From CAYJAQ01 sp964368275 (GTDB taxonomy: Bacteria; Bacillota_I; Bacilli_A; ML615J-28; CAG-313), in the NCBI GenBank assembly GCA_964368275.1, contig CAYJAQ010000004.1:1-48506 (forward strand): 48,506 nt of DNA. The letters are read 5' to 3'. Position 1 is the first letter of the stretch. Each line of letters starts with the position of its first letter. The notes below the pieces were generated by a model that was given only the letters and a program-made list of their open reading frames with translations, was not told the DNA's origin and did no database searches. Shown here piece after piece: positions 6,505 through 15,063 of this stretch. The position numbers were made by a program, and so were the translations under genes.

Positions 6505-7179
6505 ATGAAATTATTATTGGTAGAAGATGAAAGAGAGATTGCCAGTGCGGTTGCTAAAGTACTACGTCATAATAATTATTTAGTAGACGTGGTGTATGAT
6601 GGCGAAGAAGCTCTTGATTATTTAGCGTGTGCTGAATATGATGCTGTCATTTTAGATGTAATGATGCCCAAACTAGACGGAGTATCAGTCGCAAAAGAAC
6701 TCCGAAAAAATGGTAACAATGTACCAATTTTAATGCTGACAGCGAAGGCGGAGATTGATGATCGGGTGTTAGGGCTTGATGTGGGTGCAGATGATTACTT
6801 AACTAAGCCCTTTGCAATGAAAGAACTATTAGCACGGATTCGCTCAGTAACTAGACGTAAAGATACTAGCATTAAAGAATATGTTTTTGCTGATATTTCT
6901 CTTAATCCCCAAAATTATGAGTTATCGACAAGTTATAAGAAGTGCCGCTTATCAAGTAAAGAGTTTCAGATGTTAGAATTATTAATGAATAATGCGAATG
7001 TGTTAATATCCACTGAGCGATTTATGGAGAAAGTTTGGGGTTTTGACACGGAGGCAGAGATAAATGTAGTATGGGTGTACATTTCAGCAATTAGAAAAAA
7101 GCTTGATTTCATTAGTGCAAATGTAACAATAAAAGCAGTTAGAGGTTTGGGATATCAATTGGAGAATAAACATGATTAG
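6505..7179 (+). CDS. OmpR/PhoB-family response regulator
   Basis: A 224-residue regulator: receiver domain (1-115) with the acidic pair at D8/E9, phosphoacceptor D51 (VILDVMMPKLDG), the conserved Thr in MLTAKAE and Lys in LTKPFAMKELLARI. A winged-helix DNA-binding domain (about 130-222) follows, ending in VWVYISAIRKKL and the typical VRGLGYQLE. It is phosphorylated by the kinase encoded next, whose ATG overlaps this gene's 3' end by 8 bases. The most likely target is the VTC-DUF4956-lipoprotein operon just downstream, whose promoter carries a direct repeat at the expected place. TATAAT at 6477-6482 may be its own promoter. Confidence 0.92.
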   Translation: MKLLLVEDEREIASAVAKVLRHNNYLVDVVYDGEEALDYLACAEYDAVILDVMMPKLDGVSVAKELRKNGNNVPILMLTAKAEIDDRVLGLDVGADDYLTKPFAMKELLARIRSVTRRKDTSIKEYVFADISLNPQNYELSTSYKKCRLSSKEFQMLELLMNNANVLISTERFMEKVWGFDTEAEINVVWVYISAIRKKLDFISANVTIKAVRGLGYQLENKHD

Positions 7180-8386
7180 AAAATTACAAAAACGTTTTAT
7201 TGTAGTAGCTATGACAGCAGTTACCATTGTCCTTGCCATTATTATGGTAGCTATTAATTTAATTAATTATATAACAGTAACAAATTTTGCTGATGACGTG
7301 CTTGATAATCTTGTTAGAGGTAATGGTCAATTCTTACCTCAACCTGCTCCCCCTAAAGATATGCGGCCACCAAGTGATAAAATGACGGGTGAAACGCGTT
7401 TCGAAACTCGTTATTTCTCAGTAATTTTAGATAATAACCATGAAGCAGTAAAAATTGATACAACGCATATCTTCGCTGTAGATCAGACAAACGCTGTTTT
7501 GTATAGTCAAGAAGTATTAACAACTAAAAGAACATCGGGTTATTTGGATATTTATCGTTATCGTAAAGAACTGACGGAATCAGGTACATTAATAATCTTT
7601 ATTGATTGTTCAAAGCAATTGATGACAGTAAAAGATTTTTTAATAGGAAGTATAATTGTATCGGGTCTAGGAATGGTAGCTGTTACATTAGTTGTAATAC
7701 TATTATCAAAAAGGGCTATTTTGCCAATTGCTAAGAGTTATGAAAAGCAAAAAAGCTTTGTGACTGATGCTAGCCATGAACTAAAAACCCCACTTACGAT
7801 TATTTCGGCTAATAATGAAATACTGGAATTAGAAGTTGGTACAAATGAATATACACGCATGATTGCTAAACAGGTAGAACGAATGGCAACCATGACCAAA
7901 AACTTATTATTATTATCAAAAATTAGTGAAGACGATTTTAAAAATGAATGTGAAAAGTTTGTATTAACAGATGCTATTATCGATGTTACTGATTCATTTA
8001 GAACAGTGATTAGCGATAAACGGGTGTTTGAGGTTACTATTGATAATAATATTAATTATTATGGCAACGAAAAGCTAATTAGACAAATGATTTTTATTTT
8101 GCTCGATAATGCATATAAGTATTCCCAAAAAGCAATTTATGTTAAAATAAGTAGTGAAAAAGGACGAATAATGATTGAGTGTCGAAATGATTGCGAAGGC
8201 GTAGAAATAGGTAACCTAAATAAATATTGTGATCGTTTCTACCGTTCAGCTATTTCTCGTGCATCGAGTATTGAAGGAAGTGGCATCGGCTTATCCATTG
8301 CTAAAGAGATAATCGATATGCATAAGGGAAAACTTACTTTATCAAGTAAAACTGGTCATGATTTCATTGCTGAAATTGAATTATAA
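7172..8386 (+). CDS. sensor histidine kinase
   Basis: A 404-residue membrane kinase partnering the regulator upstream. A first transmembrane helix at about 10-35 and a second at about 158-180 bracket an extracytoplasmic sensor region of 120 residues with a Pro-rich stretch (QPAPPKDMRPPSD). Phosphoacceptor H202 sits in ASHELKTPLTI. The ATPase domain shows the N box (ILLDNAYKYS) and the G2 box (GSGIGLSIAKEI). No HAMP domain is evident, so signal passes directly from TM2 to the dimerisation helix. The gene overlaps the regulator by 8 bases. A strong hairpin terminator follows. The signal is unknown; the neighbouring carbohydrate-binding and VTC genes suggest the cell surface or a polymer. Confidence 0.92.
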   Translation: MIRKLQKRFIVVAMTAVTIVLAIIMVAINLINYITVTNFADDVLDNLVRGNGQFLPQPAPPKDMRPPSDKMTGETRFETRYFSVILDNNHEAVKIDTTHIFAVDQTNAVLYSQEVLTTKRTSGYLDIYRYRKELTESGTLIIFIDCSKQLMTVKDFLIGSIIVSGLGMVAVTLVVILLSKRAILPIAKSYEKQKSFVTDASHELKTPLTIISANNEILELEVGTNEYTRMIAKQVERMATMTKNLLLLSKISEDDFKNECEKFVLTDAIIDVTDSFRTVISDKRVFEVTIDNNINYYGNEKLIRQMIFILLDNAYKYSQKAIYVKISSEKGRIMIECRNDCEGVEIGNLNKYCDRFYRSAISRASSIEGSGIGLSIAKEIIDMHKGKLTLSSKTGHDFIAEIEL

Positions 8387-8399
8387 ATGTCTTCAAAAG

Positions 8400-8432
8400 T
8401 AAAAAATCTTCATATGAAGATTTTTATTTTTT
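8400..8432 (+). terminator. intrinsic terminator
   Basis: AAAATCTTCAT and ATGAAGATTTT form a perfect stem, followed by a T-rich tract. It separates the two-component genes from the VTC operon. Confidence 0.85.
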
Positions 8433-8441
8433 ACTGATACT

Positions 8442-8473
8442 TTTAAGTTAATTTAAGTTTAATGTTTTATAAT
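8442..8473 (+). promoter_or_regulatory. promoter with candidate response-regulator box
   Basis: TTTAAGTT occurs at 8442-8449 and again at 8452-8459, ten bases apart, and TATAAT follows at 8468-8473. The -35 region is covered by the repeats and has no TTGACA-like hexamer. This is the arrangement of PhoB/OmpR-activated promoters, so the adjacent regulator is the obvious candidate activator. Inference from spacing only. Confidence 0.45.
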
Positions 8474-8500
8474 GTTATTGTAGAAAAAGAGGTGCTGACT

Positions 8501-9190
8501 TTGGATAAGGGTAGTGTGTTTAGACGATATGAGTTAAAGTTCATCATTAATAATCAGCAGTACAATGCTATTATAGATACAATTAATCAAAACATGGAGT
8601 TAGATGAGCACGGGAAAAGCTTGGTATGTAATTTATATTTTGATACTTCCAATAGTTTATTAATCCGTCGCTCGATTGAAAAGCCAGTTTACAAAGAGAA
8701 AATTCGTCTTCGTAGTTATGGTATACCTAAATCAAATGATTTAGTTTTTATTGAATTAAAGAATAAGTATGACGGAATTGTTTATAAAAGAAGAATGGCG
8801 TTGCCAGAAAAACAAGCAATGACGGGAATAATTAGTGGCCAAATTGACGATAGTAGTCAAATTGCAAAAGAGATAAATTATTTCTTGAAGCGATATGGTA
8901 AAATTGAGCCATCTGTAGTCTTGAGTTATCAGCGAAGTGCTTATTATGGGATTGGTAATCATGATTTGCGCTTGACTTTTGATACTAATTTGTTATATCG
9001 TGATTATGACTTAAACTTAACTAAAGGAATATATGGTACACCATTATTGGGCGATGATGAAATACTAATGGAAGTAAAAAGTAGCACTGCTTTTCCCCTT
9101 TGGCTAGTACATGAATTAAGTAGTAATAAAATATATAAAAGACCGTTTTCCAAATATGGAATGGCTTATCAATTAAAGAAAGAGGCATAA
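8501..9190 (+). CDS. VTC-domain (polyphosphate polymerase-like) protein
   Basis: This protein of about 229 residues is nearly all VTC domain: FRRYELKFIINNQQYNAII at the start, KIRLRSYG and FIELKNKYDGIVYKRRM (basic residues lining the tunnel), YQRSAYYG, LRLTFDTNL, and LMEVKSSTAFPLWLVHEL at the end. In eukaryotes the VTC domain makes polyphosphate inside a beta-barrel tunnel; bacterial forms of this subfamily are untested for that activity. The start is placed at TTG 8501, with AGAGGTG just upstream; the ATG at 8462 lies next to the TATAAT and is unlikely. It is followed after 2 bases by DUF4956, a partner seen with this domain in many Firmicutes. Confidence 0.85.
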   Translation: MDKGSVFRRYELKFIINNQQYNAIIDTINQNMELDEHGKSLVCNLYFDTSNSLLIRRSIEKPVYKEKIRLRSYGIPKSNDLVFIELKNKYDGIVYKRRMALPEKQAMTGIISGQIDDSSQIAKEINYFLKRYGKIEPSVVLSYQRSAYYGIGNHDLRLTFDTNLLYRDYDLNLTKGIYGTPLLGDDEILMEVKSSTAFPLWLVHELSSNKIYKRPFSKYGMAYQLKKEA

Positions 9191-9192
9191 AC

Positions 9193-9873
9193 ATGGAAAA
9201 GATATTTGATTCTATTATAGCAACTAAAATAACTTTCTGGGGATTCATTGTAATAATGGCAGTGGCATTTTTGTTAGGAATTTGCTTAGCCGTTACGACC
9301 GCATATAAAAGTCGTTATTCTAAAAGCTTTGCAATTACCTTAGCATTGATTCCTGCTGTAGTTTCGTTAGTAATTATAATGGTTAATGGTAATTTAGGTG
9401 CAGGAATTGCTGTTGCGGGTGCGTTTAGTTTAGTAAGATTTCGCTCTTCTCCTGGCACCGCTAAAGAAATATGTGCAATTTTTGTTGCGAGTACAGCTGG
9501 TTTAGCATTAGGAATGGGATATGTCACTTATGCTGTTATCTTTGTAGTTCTAATCGCTTTTGTTTTTTGGGTGCTTTCAGTTACTAATTTTGGCAACACT
9601 TCGGTACATACAAAAGATAAGGTTCTAAAAATAACTATTCCTGAAGATTTAAACTATAGTGATGTATTTATTGATGTATTCAAGAAATATACTACCAAAC
9701 AGCAGCTTGTAAAAGTAAAAACAACTAATATGGGAAGCATGTTCAAACTAACCTACCAGATTACTCTTGTTGGAGGTATAAGCGAGAAGGAATTCATTGA
9801 CGAATTGCGCTGCTTGAATGGTAATTTAGAAGTAATGTTAAGCATAGAAGAACATTCTCAAAGTGAACTGTAA
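9193..9873 (+). CDS. DUF4956 membrane protein
   Basis: A 226-residue protein with four hydrophobic segments in the first 140 residues and the DUF4956 signature between them: AGAFSLVRFRSSPGTAKEI, followed by FVASTAGLALGMGY. The last 90 residues form a soluble domain, probably cytoplasmic. The family co-occurs with VTC-domain proteins, CotH kinases and Cthe_2159-type carbohydrate-binding proteins, as here. Its role is not established; a membrane channel or partner for polymer export is a guess. It sits between the VTC gene (2 bases) and the lipoprotein gene (14 bases). Confidence 0.85.
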   Translation: MEKIFDSIIATKITFWGFIVIMAVAFLLGICLAVTTAYKSRYSKSFAITLALIPAVVSLVIIMVNGNLGAGIAVAGAFSLVRFRSSPGTAKEICAIFVASTAGLALGMGYVTYAVIFVVLIAFVFWVLSVTNFGNTSVHTKDKVLKITIPEDLNYSDVFIDVFKKYTTKQQLVKVKTTNMGSMFKLTYQITLVGGISEKEFIDELRCLNGNLEVMLSIEEHSQSEL

Positions 9874-9887
9874 AAGGAGTTGATCGT

Positions 9888-11627
9888 GTGAAACTTAAAC
9901 ATAAATTTGTGATGATGCTTGTGGTATTAATAATGGTGTTGTTAGTGTCATGTGATGCCCCCAATCCAGTAGTTCCAGGCGAAGTAGAACTACCTGATAC
10001 TGATATTGCTGTTCCTAATTCTGACGATATGTTTAGTAATAAGGATAATAAGGTGTCATATGCGGAAGATGAAAAAGTTGCTATTTCACTGAATGGTACT
10101 TCAATCAGCTGTGATAGCAGCAATGTAGTAATTAATGGCCAAAATGCGACAATAACCAAAAAAGGTATCTATGAAGTAACGGGTACACTTTATGATGGCC
10201 AAATTGTTGTCAATATTGATAATGCTGATAAAGTAACCGTTATTTTAAATAATGCAAGCATAACAGCTACATCGACTGCTCCTGTATATGTCTTATCAGC
10301 CGATAAAGTGTTCCTAAATATTGTTGGGAATAATGAATTAATAACTACAAACAATTATATTGCAATAGACGATAACAATATTGATGGTACTATTTTTGCT
10401 AAAGACGATTTGACAATTAATGGAACAGGCACTCTTAGCGTGACTAGTTCGTATGGTAATGGAATTGTCGCTAAAGATGATTTGATTATTGTTGGTACTA
10501 CCCTTAATGTTAATGCTGCTGAAGATGGTTTTGATGTTAATGATAGTGTTAGAATGAATAATTGTAATGTTAATATTAAAGCTGAGCATGATGGTATTCA
10601 CTGCGAAAATGATGAAGATACTACGTTAGGCTATATTTACATTGATGGCGGAACTTACAATATTACAGGAATGCTTGATGGTATTCAGGCAAGTTCAACT
10701 ATTCAGATTATAAAAGGCAATTTTACCATAAAAACTGGTGGTGGTAGTGCTAATTCTAGCAGCAATAGTGGTGGATACTGGGGTAGTGTTACAACTGAGT
10801 CAATGAAGGGAATAAAAGCTACTAGTAATATTGTCATAACAAGTGGAGAATTAACGCTTGATACATCAGATGATGCCATTCACTCTAACGGCTCTATTCA
10901 ACTAGATGGTGGTTCTTATGATGTCACAAGTGGTGATGATGGTATTCACGCCGATAGTACTATTATTATTAACGGTGGTATAATCACTATTTCCCAAAGT
11001 TATGAAGGAATAGAAGCCCAGAATATTACGATAAATGGTGGCACAATTAAAATAAGTGCTACTGATGATGGTTTAAATGCGGCTGGTGGTAAGGATGGCT
11101 CAGGGCTTGGCCGACCGGGTTTTGGCTCATTTAATCCTAACAGTAATTGTTTTATTACAATTACGGGGGGAAATCTTTCAGTAAATGCAAGTGGTGATGG
11201 AATTGACGCAAATGGTGCTCTTTACGTTTCTGGCGGTACTACGATTGTTGAAGGGCCAACATCAAGTGGAAATGGTGCCCTTGACTACGATGGAGTTGCT
11301 CAAATTACCGGCGGTGTTTTTGTAGCAATTGGTAGCAGTGGAATGGCCCAAAACTTTGGTAATACCTCATCACAAGCATCAATTCTATATAATATGAATA
11401 GTGCTCAAAATGCTAATACCGAAATAACGATTATGGATAGCAATAATGATATTTTGTTCACACATACTGCTAAAAAACGTTATCAGTCGGTCTTAATTAG
11501 TGGACCTTTTATTACAATTGGTAAAACATATAAGCTAGCTTTAGGTACTACTACGACAAATATTACGATGTCCAGCCTAATTTATTCGATTGGTGGAGGA
11601 ATGGGTGGTGGCGGTCGACCACGCTAA
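9888..11627 (+). CDS. Cthe_2159-type carbohydrate-binding beta-helix lipoprotein
   Basis: A 579-residue exported lipoprotein: signal peptide with lipobox LLVSC (Cys 22-23), then a short linker. A long right-handed beta-helix follows, built from repeats of the form DGIHxxxxIxIxGGxxxI (DGIHCEND, DGIQASS, DAIHSNG, DGIHADS, EGIEAQN, DGLNAAG, DGIDANG). This pattern is that of the Cthe_2159 family, whose founding Clostridium thermocellum member binds cellulose and acidic polysaccharides with calcium. Aspartates in the DG turns would hold the metal. The tail is glycine-rich (GGGMGGGGRP). Translation starts at GTG 9888 behind AAAGGAG. Last gene of the VTC operon; a terminator follows. Confidence 0.85.
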   Translation: MKLKHKFVMMLVVLIMVLLVSCDAPNPVVPGEVELPDTDIAVPNSDDMFSNKDNKVSYAEDEKVAISLNGTSISCDSSNVVINGQNATITKKGIYEVTGTLYDGQIVVNIDNADKVTVILNNASITATSTAPVYVLSADKVFLNIVGNNELITTNNYIAIDDNNIDGTIFAKDDLTINGTGTLSVTSSYGNGIVAKDDLIIVGTTLNVNAAEDGFDVNDSVRMNNCNVNIKAEHDGIHCENDEDTTLGYIYIDGGTYNITGMLDGIQASSTIQIIKGNFTIKTGGGSANSSSNSGGYWGSVTTESMKGIKATSNIVITSGELTLDTSDDAIHSNGSIQLDGGSYDVTSGDDGIHADSTIIINGGIITISQSYEGIEAQNITINGGTIKISATDDGLNAAGGKDGSGLGRPGFGSFNPNSNCFITITGGNLSVNASGDGIDANGALYVSGGTTIVEGPTSSGNGALDYDGVAQITGGVFVAIGSSGMAQNFGNTSSQASILYNMNSAQNANTEITIMDSNNDILFTHTAKKRYQSVLISGPFITIGKTYKLALGTTTTNITMSSLIYSIGGGMGGGGRPR

Positions 11628-11654
11628 AAACAACTTTAATAATTTCCTTTATAT

Positions 11655-11683
11655 TAGCACTCCAATTTTGGGGTGCTTTATTA
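11655..11683 (+). terminator. intrinsic terminator
   Basis: AGCACTCC and GGGTGCT pair around a short loop, followed by TTTATTAT. It ends the VTC operon. Confidence 0.75.
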
Positions 11684-11699
11684 TGCACAGTGTGATTAG

Positions 11700-11728
11700 T
11701 TGACTATTTCGCTAAAAACTGCTATAAT
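11700..11728 (+). promoter_or_regulatory. sigma-A-type promoter of the acyl-ligase operon
   Basis: TTGACT (11700-11705), 17 bases, TATAAT (11723-11728). It is strong by consensus and lies 42 bases before the first ligase gene. No other promoter or terminator is evident until 17960, so this probably drives seven genes. Confidence 0.8.
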
Positions 11729-11770
11729 ATACTAGTAATTGACACAAAATTTCACAAGTAAGAGGATAGC

Positions 11771-13714
11771 ATGGAAAGAGTTTTGAAGATTGTACGTGAA
11801 TCTGTGAAAAAATTGAATCAAAGCGACTATACATTTAAAGCTATTTTTGATGTGATGTTTGGCTTTAGTGATAATATTATTGCTGAAAAACTTGTAGGTA
11901 CATCAATTAGCTATACTACGTATCATGAATGTCAAGAACTAATTGAAAAGACCTCAGCTTATTATCAAATGATTTTTCAACATATTCCAACAGAATCATA
12001 TATTGGTTTAAAATTAGGAAATTCTCTTGAATGGATAGTAACATTTTGGTCCCTTCTTCAAAGTGGCTATCGTCCAGTCTTAATAAATACCCAATTAGAT
12101 AGTGAAATGATTACTAATGTTTTAACAAAATTAGCTGTTAAAGCGGTAATTACAGATTATCCGGAATTAGGTGATAATGAGTATAATGCCTATAAATTAA
12201 TCGAAGAGGCGAAAAACTTTCAATCGACAGGTTCTGCTCCGAAATGGTCAAATAGTATTGTTCTATCAACATCAGGAACATCAGGTCCTGCTAAGATTTG
12301 TCTGTATGAAGGAAAAGCGATTTGCATGCAAATCTTAAAGAGTTGGTCAATTGTTAAGCAAAATAAAGACATTCGTTCCTTCCATAAAGGCAAAATGAAA
12401 CTTTTAGCCTTTTTGCCATTTTATCATATCTATGGCTTATCAGCTGTTTTACTATGGTTTGGTTTTTTTGGAAGAACTTTTGTTTTCTTGAAGGATAATA
12501 ATCCCGAGAATATCACGAGAACTTGTCAACTCCATCAAGTTACACATGTATTTGCTGTGCCAATTCTTTGGAATACAGTTGCTCAGTCAATCACCAAACA
12601 AGCAGCACGCGATAATTTGTCCGAACGTTTAAAAAAAGGATTAGCAATAAGTGCTAAATGGCAAAACACATTCCCTCGTTTGGGGCGTTTTTTAGCAAGC
12701 AAAGTATTATTCAAAAAAGTCCAAAAAAAGGTATTTGGTCCTTCAATTAAGTTTTGTATTTCTGGTGGAGGGTATGTTCTTGAAGATACTTTAAAAATAG
12801 TAAATGCCATTGGTTATTCCCTTCATGTCGGTTATGGTATGACGGAAATTGGGATAACATCGGTCGAACTTGCTAGTAATTATAGCCAACTAATAAAAGG
12901 ATCAATCGGTCAGCCTTTAAAGGGAATTACTTATCAGATAGTCAATAATGAATTACAAGTAAAAGGTGATTCACTTTTTACCGCAATCTTTCAAAATGAG
13001 TGTTTTGTTCTACGAAGGGAAGAGGAATGGTTTAAAACGGGTGATATTGCCTATCAAGATTCCAAGGGTAATTATTTTATTAATGGACGTTTAGATGATA
13101 TTATTATCGGAGAAAACGGCGAAAATATTAATCCTGATGATTTAGAACGCTATTTTACACTAGATTATGTTAAACGTTTTTCGATATTAGGCGTTCCCAA
13201 CGAAGATGGTAATCTTGAAGTTACACTAGTTGCGCAGATTAGTAAACAGGTAACTAATCATCAAGTTAGAAAACTATTTCAAAATATTAATGCCATCAAT
13301 GCGACAATGCCTATTCATCAACAAGTACGTCGCATTATTGTGACTACTGATAGTATAGCACTTGAAGAATCTTTAAAAGTAAATCGAAAAAAATTGATTA
13401 GTAAAATATTAAAAAATGAGCTTCATGAAGTTGAATTTAAGACTGAGGAAGCAAATAATATTAATTATGAAGATGCACGTATTACCTCAATAAAAAAAAG
13501 TCTAAAGGAAACGATTGCGGCAGTACTAACTAAACAAGCTGAGGACATTCATGATGATGATCACTTTATTATGGATTTAGGGGGTAATAGCCTTGAATAT
13601 TTTGTTCTCATTTCTCGAATTGAAGAGGCTTTTAATATTAAAATTACTTTTACTAATAATACAGTTTTAAATACAGTGAATGAGTTTTGTTTATATATTG
13701 ACAAGAATGAGTAG
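11771..13714 (+). CDS. acyl-adenylate ligase fused to a C-terminal carrier domain
   Basis: A 647-residue cytoplasmic protein. Residues 1 to about 560 are an ANL-superfamily adenylating enzyme: P-loop STSGTSGPAK (166-175), FLPFYHIYG, CISGGGYV, the A5 motif YGMTEIG, the A7 Asp in WFKTGDIAY, hinge GRLDDIIIGENGENINP and a C-terminal LKVNRKKL that supplies a lysine in the A10 region. Residues 575-647 are an acyl carrier domain with phosphopantetheine attachment at S607 (DLGGNSLEYF). The enzyme should activate a carboxylic acid, probably a fatty acid, with ATP and load it on its own carrier arm. It opens a compact operon with two PlsC-type acyltransferases, a second ligase, a free ACP and a phosphopantetheinyl transferase. 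Substrate unknown. Confidence 0.85.
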   Translation: MERVLKIVRESVKKLNQSDYTFKAIFDVMFGFSDNIIAEKLVGTSISYTTYHECQELIEKTSAYYQMIFQHIPTESYIGLKLGNSLEWIVTFWSLLQSGYRPVLINTQLDSEMITNVLTKLAVKAVITDYPELGDNEYNAYKLIEEAKNFQSTGSAPKWSNSIVLSTSGTSGPAKICLYEGKAICMQILKSWSIVKQNKDIRSFHKGKMKLLAFLPFYHIYGLSAVLLWFGFFGRTFVFLKDNNPENITRTCQLHQVTHVFAVPILWNTVAQSITKQAARDNLSERLKKGLAISAKWQNTFPRLGRFLASKVLFKKVQKKVFGPSIKFCISGGGYVLEDTLKIVNAIGYSLHVGYGMTEIGITSVELASNYSQLIKGSIGQPLKGITYQIVNNELQVKGDSLFTAIFQNECFVLRREEEWFKTGDIAYQDSKGNYFINGRLDDIIIGENGENINPDDLERYFTLDYVKRFSILGVPNEDGNLEVTLVAQISKQVTNHQVRKLFQNINAINATMPIHQQVRRIIVTTDSIALEESLKVNRKKLISKILKNELHEVEFKTEEANNINYEDARITSIKKSLKETIAAVLTKQAEDIHDDDHFIMDLGGNSLEYFVLISRIEEAFNIKITFTNNTVLNTVNEFCLYIDKNE

Positions 13715-13720
13715 GTAAGT

Positions 13721-14350
13721 ATGAATAAATTTATATTGGGGTTTGTAAAAGTAACAGGAGTACTTCCTGCTGTTATTTACTTAAAACGGAAAGTATATTA
13801 TGAGAATAAAGAAATACAAGGTAAGAAGCTTACCGGTAAAACAATGATTGTCTCTAATCATACTGGCTTGCGCGATTATGTAACTTATCTTTTTCTCTTT
13901 TTCCGCTATTCATTGTGGTTTTTAGCAGCGGAAGTGTTATACAAAAAGCCAAATAATGCAAGACTGATTAAACACTTAGGAGCTATTCGCGTTAATCGGG
14001 ATACCCATGAGGTTGATTTTTTTGCCAATGCCATTAGTGTTTTAGAAGAAAATAAGATACTTTTGGTTTTTCCAGAAGGACGTATTTCGGCGACAAAAAA
14101 ACTATTACCATTTAACACAAGTGCCGCGTATATTGCTTATATGGCAAATGCAAAAATAGTACCAGTTGTTACGGATGGTAATTATGGTTTCTTTAAAAGA
14201 GTCCATGTAATGATTGGAGAACCGCTTTATTTGCGCGATTACCTTGATAAACAATATTTAGAAAAAAATGATATCATCAAGTTAAATGATATTTTACGTA
14301 ATAGAATACTAGAATTACAGCAGAAATTAGCTAATGAGTTAAAAAAATAG
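13721..14350 (+). CDS. PlsC-type acyltransferase (first copy)
   Basis: A 209-residue protein of the glycerophosphate acyltransferase (PlsC/LPLAT) superfamily. The catalytic HX4D motif is NHTGLRD with H47 and D52. Motif III is FPEGR (117-121), and the PVV block that binds substrate follows (AKIVPVVTDG). Family members transfer an acyl chain from ACP or CoA to lysophosphatidate or another alcohol at the inner face of the membrane. The short hydrophobic stretch TYLFLFFRYSLWFLAAEVLY would embed it. It follows the ligase-ACP gene by 6 bases. Since a carrier-loading ligase is next door, the acyl donor is likely that carrier. The acceptor is unknown. Confidence 0.85.
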   Translation: MNKFILGFVKVTGVLPAVIYLKRKVYYENKEIQGKKLTGKTMIVSNHTGLRDYVTYLFLFFRYSLWFLAAEVLYKKPNNARLIKHLGAIRVNRDTHEVDFFANAISVLEENKILLVFPEGRISATKKLLPFNTSAAYIAYMANAKIVPVVTDGNYGFFKRVHVMIGEPLYLRDYLDKQYLEKNDIIKLNDILRNRILELQQKLANELKK

Positions 14351-14358
14351 GAGGACCC

Positions 14359-15054
14359 ATGGCAACTACGAAAAAAAGAATCTATCCCAATTGTCGGTTC
14401 TTCCGGATATTTAATCTTAAAATGTTTGTGCTAGATTTTGTCAAAATAACCGGTTGGTTACCATTTTTATTAGTATATCGACCTAAATATATTTTTCAAA
14501 ATAAAAAGTTGCAAAACCGGATAATCAAAGGTCGGGCAATTGTGATTGCTAATCACAATAGTTTAATGGATCCCATTTGTTTATGCTATGCTTTTGCATT
14601 CCGCCGGATTCGTTACCTTGCTGCGGAAGTGCTTTTTGAAAAAAGTCGTCTATTCGCTTGGATGATTCGATCGGTTGGCTGCTTACGAATTAATCGGAAT
14701 ATCGTTGATTTAAAAAGTATGCGCCGCTCGCTTGATGAACTAAATGAAGATGGTGTTATTAGCTTATTTCCTGAAGGAAAATTAAGTAGCGATAATAGTA
14801 CAATTCAATCTTTTAAATCCGGTGTTATTTTATTAGCTCTTAAATCTAATGCACCAGTTATTCCTGTTTATATTGCTTATACCAATAAATCATTTCACCG
14901 AAAGCACATTGTTATCGGTGAACCAATTGATATCACAAAGTACTGTGCTAATAAAATTCCCACAATTGCGGAAATTGAGAAGCTTAGTAACGTTTTAAGA
15001 GAAGCCGAAGAGAAATTGCTTAATTTATATGAGCAAACTGTAAAGAAGGATTAA
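14359..15054 (+). CDS. PlsC-type acyltransferase (second copy)
   Basis: A 231-residue PlsC/LPLAT-superfamily protein, paralogous to the previous gene (shared openings FVKVTGVLP and FVKITGWLP). HX4D is intact (NHNSLMD, H66 and D71), motif III is FPEGK (137-141) and the PVIPVYIAY strand follows. It starts at the ATG inside GGAGGACCCATGG, 8 bases after the previous stop. Two non-identical acyltransferases side by side suggest either two acyl positions on one lipid or two acceptors. One of them could act as a standard 1-acylglycerol-3-phosphate acyltransferase, but the location in a dedicated operon argues for a specialised role. Confidence 0.85.
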   Translation: MATTKKRIYPNCRFFRIFNLKMFVLDFVKITGWLPFLLVYRPKYIFQNKKLQNRIIKGRAIVIANHNSLMDPICLCYAFAFRRIRYLAAEVLFEKSRLFAWMIRSVGCLRINRNIVDLKSMRRSLDELNEDGVISLFPEGKLSSDNSTIQSFKSGVILLALKSNAPVIPVYIAYTNKSFHRKHIVIGEPIDITKYCANKIPTIAEIEKLSNVLREAEEKLLNLYEQTVKKD

Positions 15055-15063
15055 GGAAGTAAT

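Noticed and set aside
9794..10159. Minus-strand open frames inside real genes (also near 2827, 7-13 kb, 27282 and 29768)
   Set aside because: They lie opposite well-supported coding genes, lack ribosome sites and show no domain features.
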